A stretch of DNA of 5,309 nucleotides, from contig RFRI01000121.1 of the NCBI GenBank assembly GCA_009924535.1, positions 1 to 5,309 on the forward strand, read 5' to 3'. Numbering within the stretch: position 1 is the stretch's first letter; every line of letters starts with the position of its first letter. The notes beneath the pieces are model-generated. The model worked only from the letters and a program-made list of their open reading frames with translations, had not been told where the DNA came from and searched no databases. Source of the stretch: Verrucomicrobiota bacterium. Lineage in GTDB: Bacteria; Verrucomicrobiota; Verrucomicrobiia; Opitutales; UBA953. This document shows positions 5,263 through 5,309 of this stretch, piece after piece. The position numbers and the translations under genes were made by a program.

Positions 5263-5268
5263 ATTAGA
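5263..5268 (-). promoter_or_regulatory. Possible -10 box upstream of the SGNH operon
   Basis: Minus-strand TCTAAT matches five of six bases of TATAAT, though not the highly conserved second A. It ends 11 bases before the SGNH start codon. No good -35 hexamer is found at 16-18 bases. A start point here would give a very short leader, consistent with the missing Shine-Dalgarno sequence. Weak evidence. Confidence 0.25.
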
Positions 5269-5273
5269 CGGAA

Positions 5274-5291
5274 GGAAACCCTGCGGGTTCC
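5274..5291. repeat. Imperfect inverted repeat before the SGNH gene
   Basis: GGAAACCC (5274-5281) and GGGTTCC (5285-5291) can pair around a TGC loop with one extra A. It has no T tract on either side, so it is unlikely to be a strong terminator. It may be an operator-like site or the remnant of an upstream terminator. Confidence 0.3.
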
Positions 5292-5309
5292 AGCCTATTG
5301 GCGCCGTTG

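Overview
The window looks like GC-rich chromosomal DNA from a free-living Gram-negative heterotroph. A member of Verrucomicrobiota (Opitutae-like), or less likely of Planctomycetota, fits best. This is inferred from the ThuA / DUF1080 / TIM-barrel epimerase / SGNH combination, the high G+C, the Sec signal peptides and the near absence of Shine-Dalgarno sequences. No marker gene proves it.

Layout. Bases 1-521 (+) hold the 3' end of the E2 (dihydrolipoamide acetyltransferase) gene of a pyruvate dehydrogenase-type complex, followed by a strong intrinsic terminator (542-573). Everything after that is on the minus strand. Convergent to E2 is a stand-alone short-chain dehydrogenase/reductase (583-1278) that lacks the usual catalytic tyrosine. 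A textbook minus-strand terminator with a TTCG loop (1338-1365) separates it from a compact set of genes read from right to left: a secreted SGNH/GDSL hydrolase (5251-4039, reading frame broken near 4565), a D-psicose/D-tagatose 3-epimerase-like TIM-barrel protein (3955-3101), a secreted DUF1080 (3-keto-disaccharide hydrolase-type) protein (3080-2373) and a secreted ThuA-domain protein (2366-1389). The last three are separated by only 20 and 6 bases and almost certainly share one transcript. The SGNH gene ends 83 bases before the epimerase start and probably belongs to the same unit.

How the genes may work together. ThuA-like, DUF1080 and xylose-isomerase-like TIM-barrel proteins are recurrent partners in bacterial catabolism of 3-keto sugars and glycosides. 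The SGNH enzyme could remove acyl groups from the polysaccharide or glycoside first. This suggests a small glycan-processing operon acting in the periplasm or outside the cell, feeding a cytoplasmic isomerase. The Gfo/Idh-type sugar 3-dehydrogenase expected in such a pathway is not in the window.

Main points of interest: the frame break in the SGNH gene, placed exactly between its catalytic Asp and His; the missing tyrosine in the SDR; the four-residue metal site of the epimerase with exact ketose 3-epimerase spacing; and start codons that lack Shine-Dalgarno motifs and all follow a C. No RNA gene, CRISPR array, insertion sequence or stretch over 300 bases without a gene was seen.
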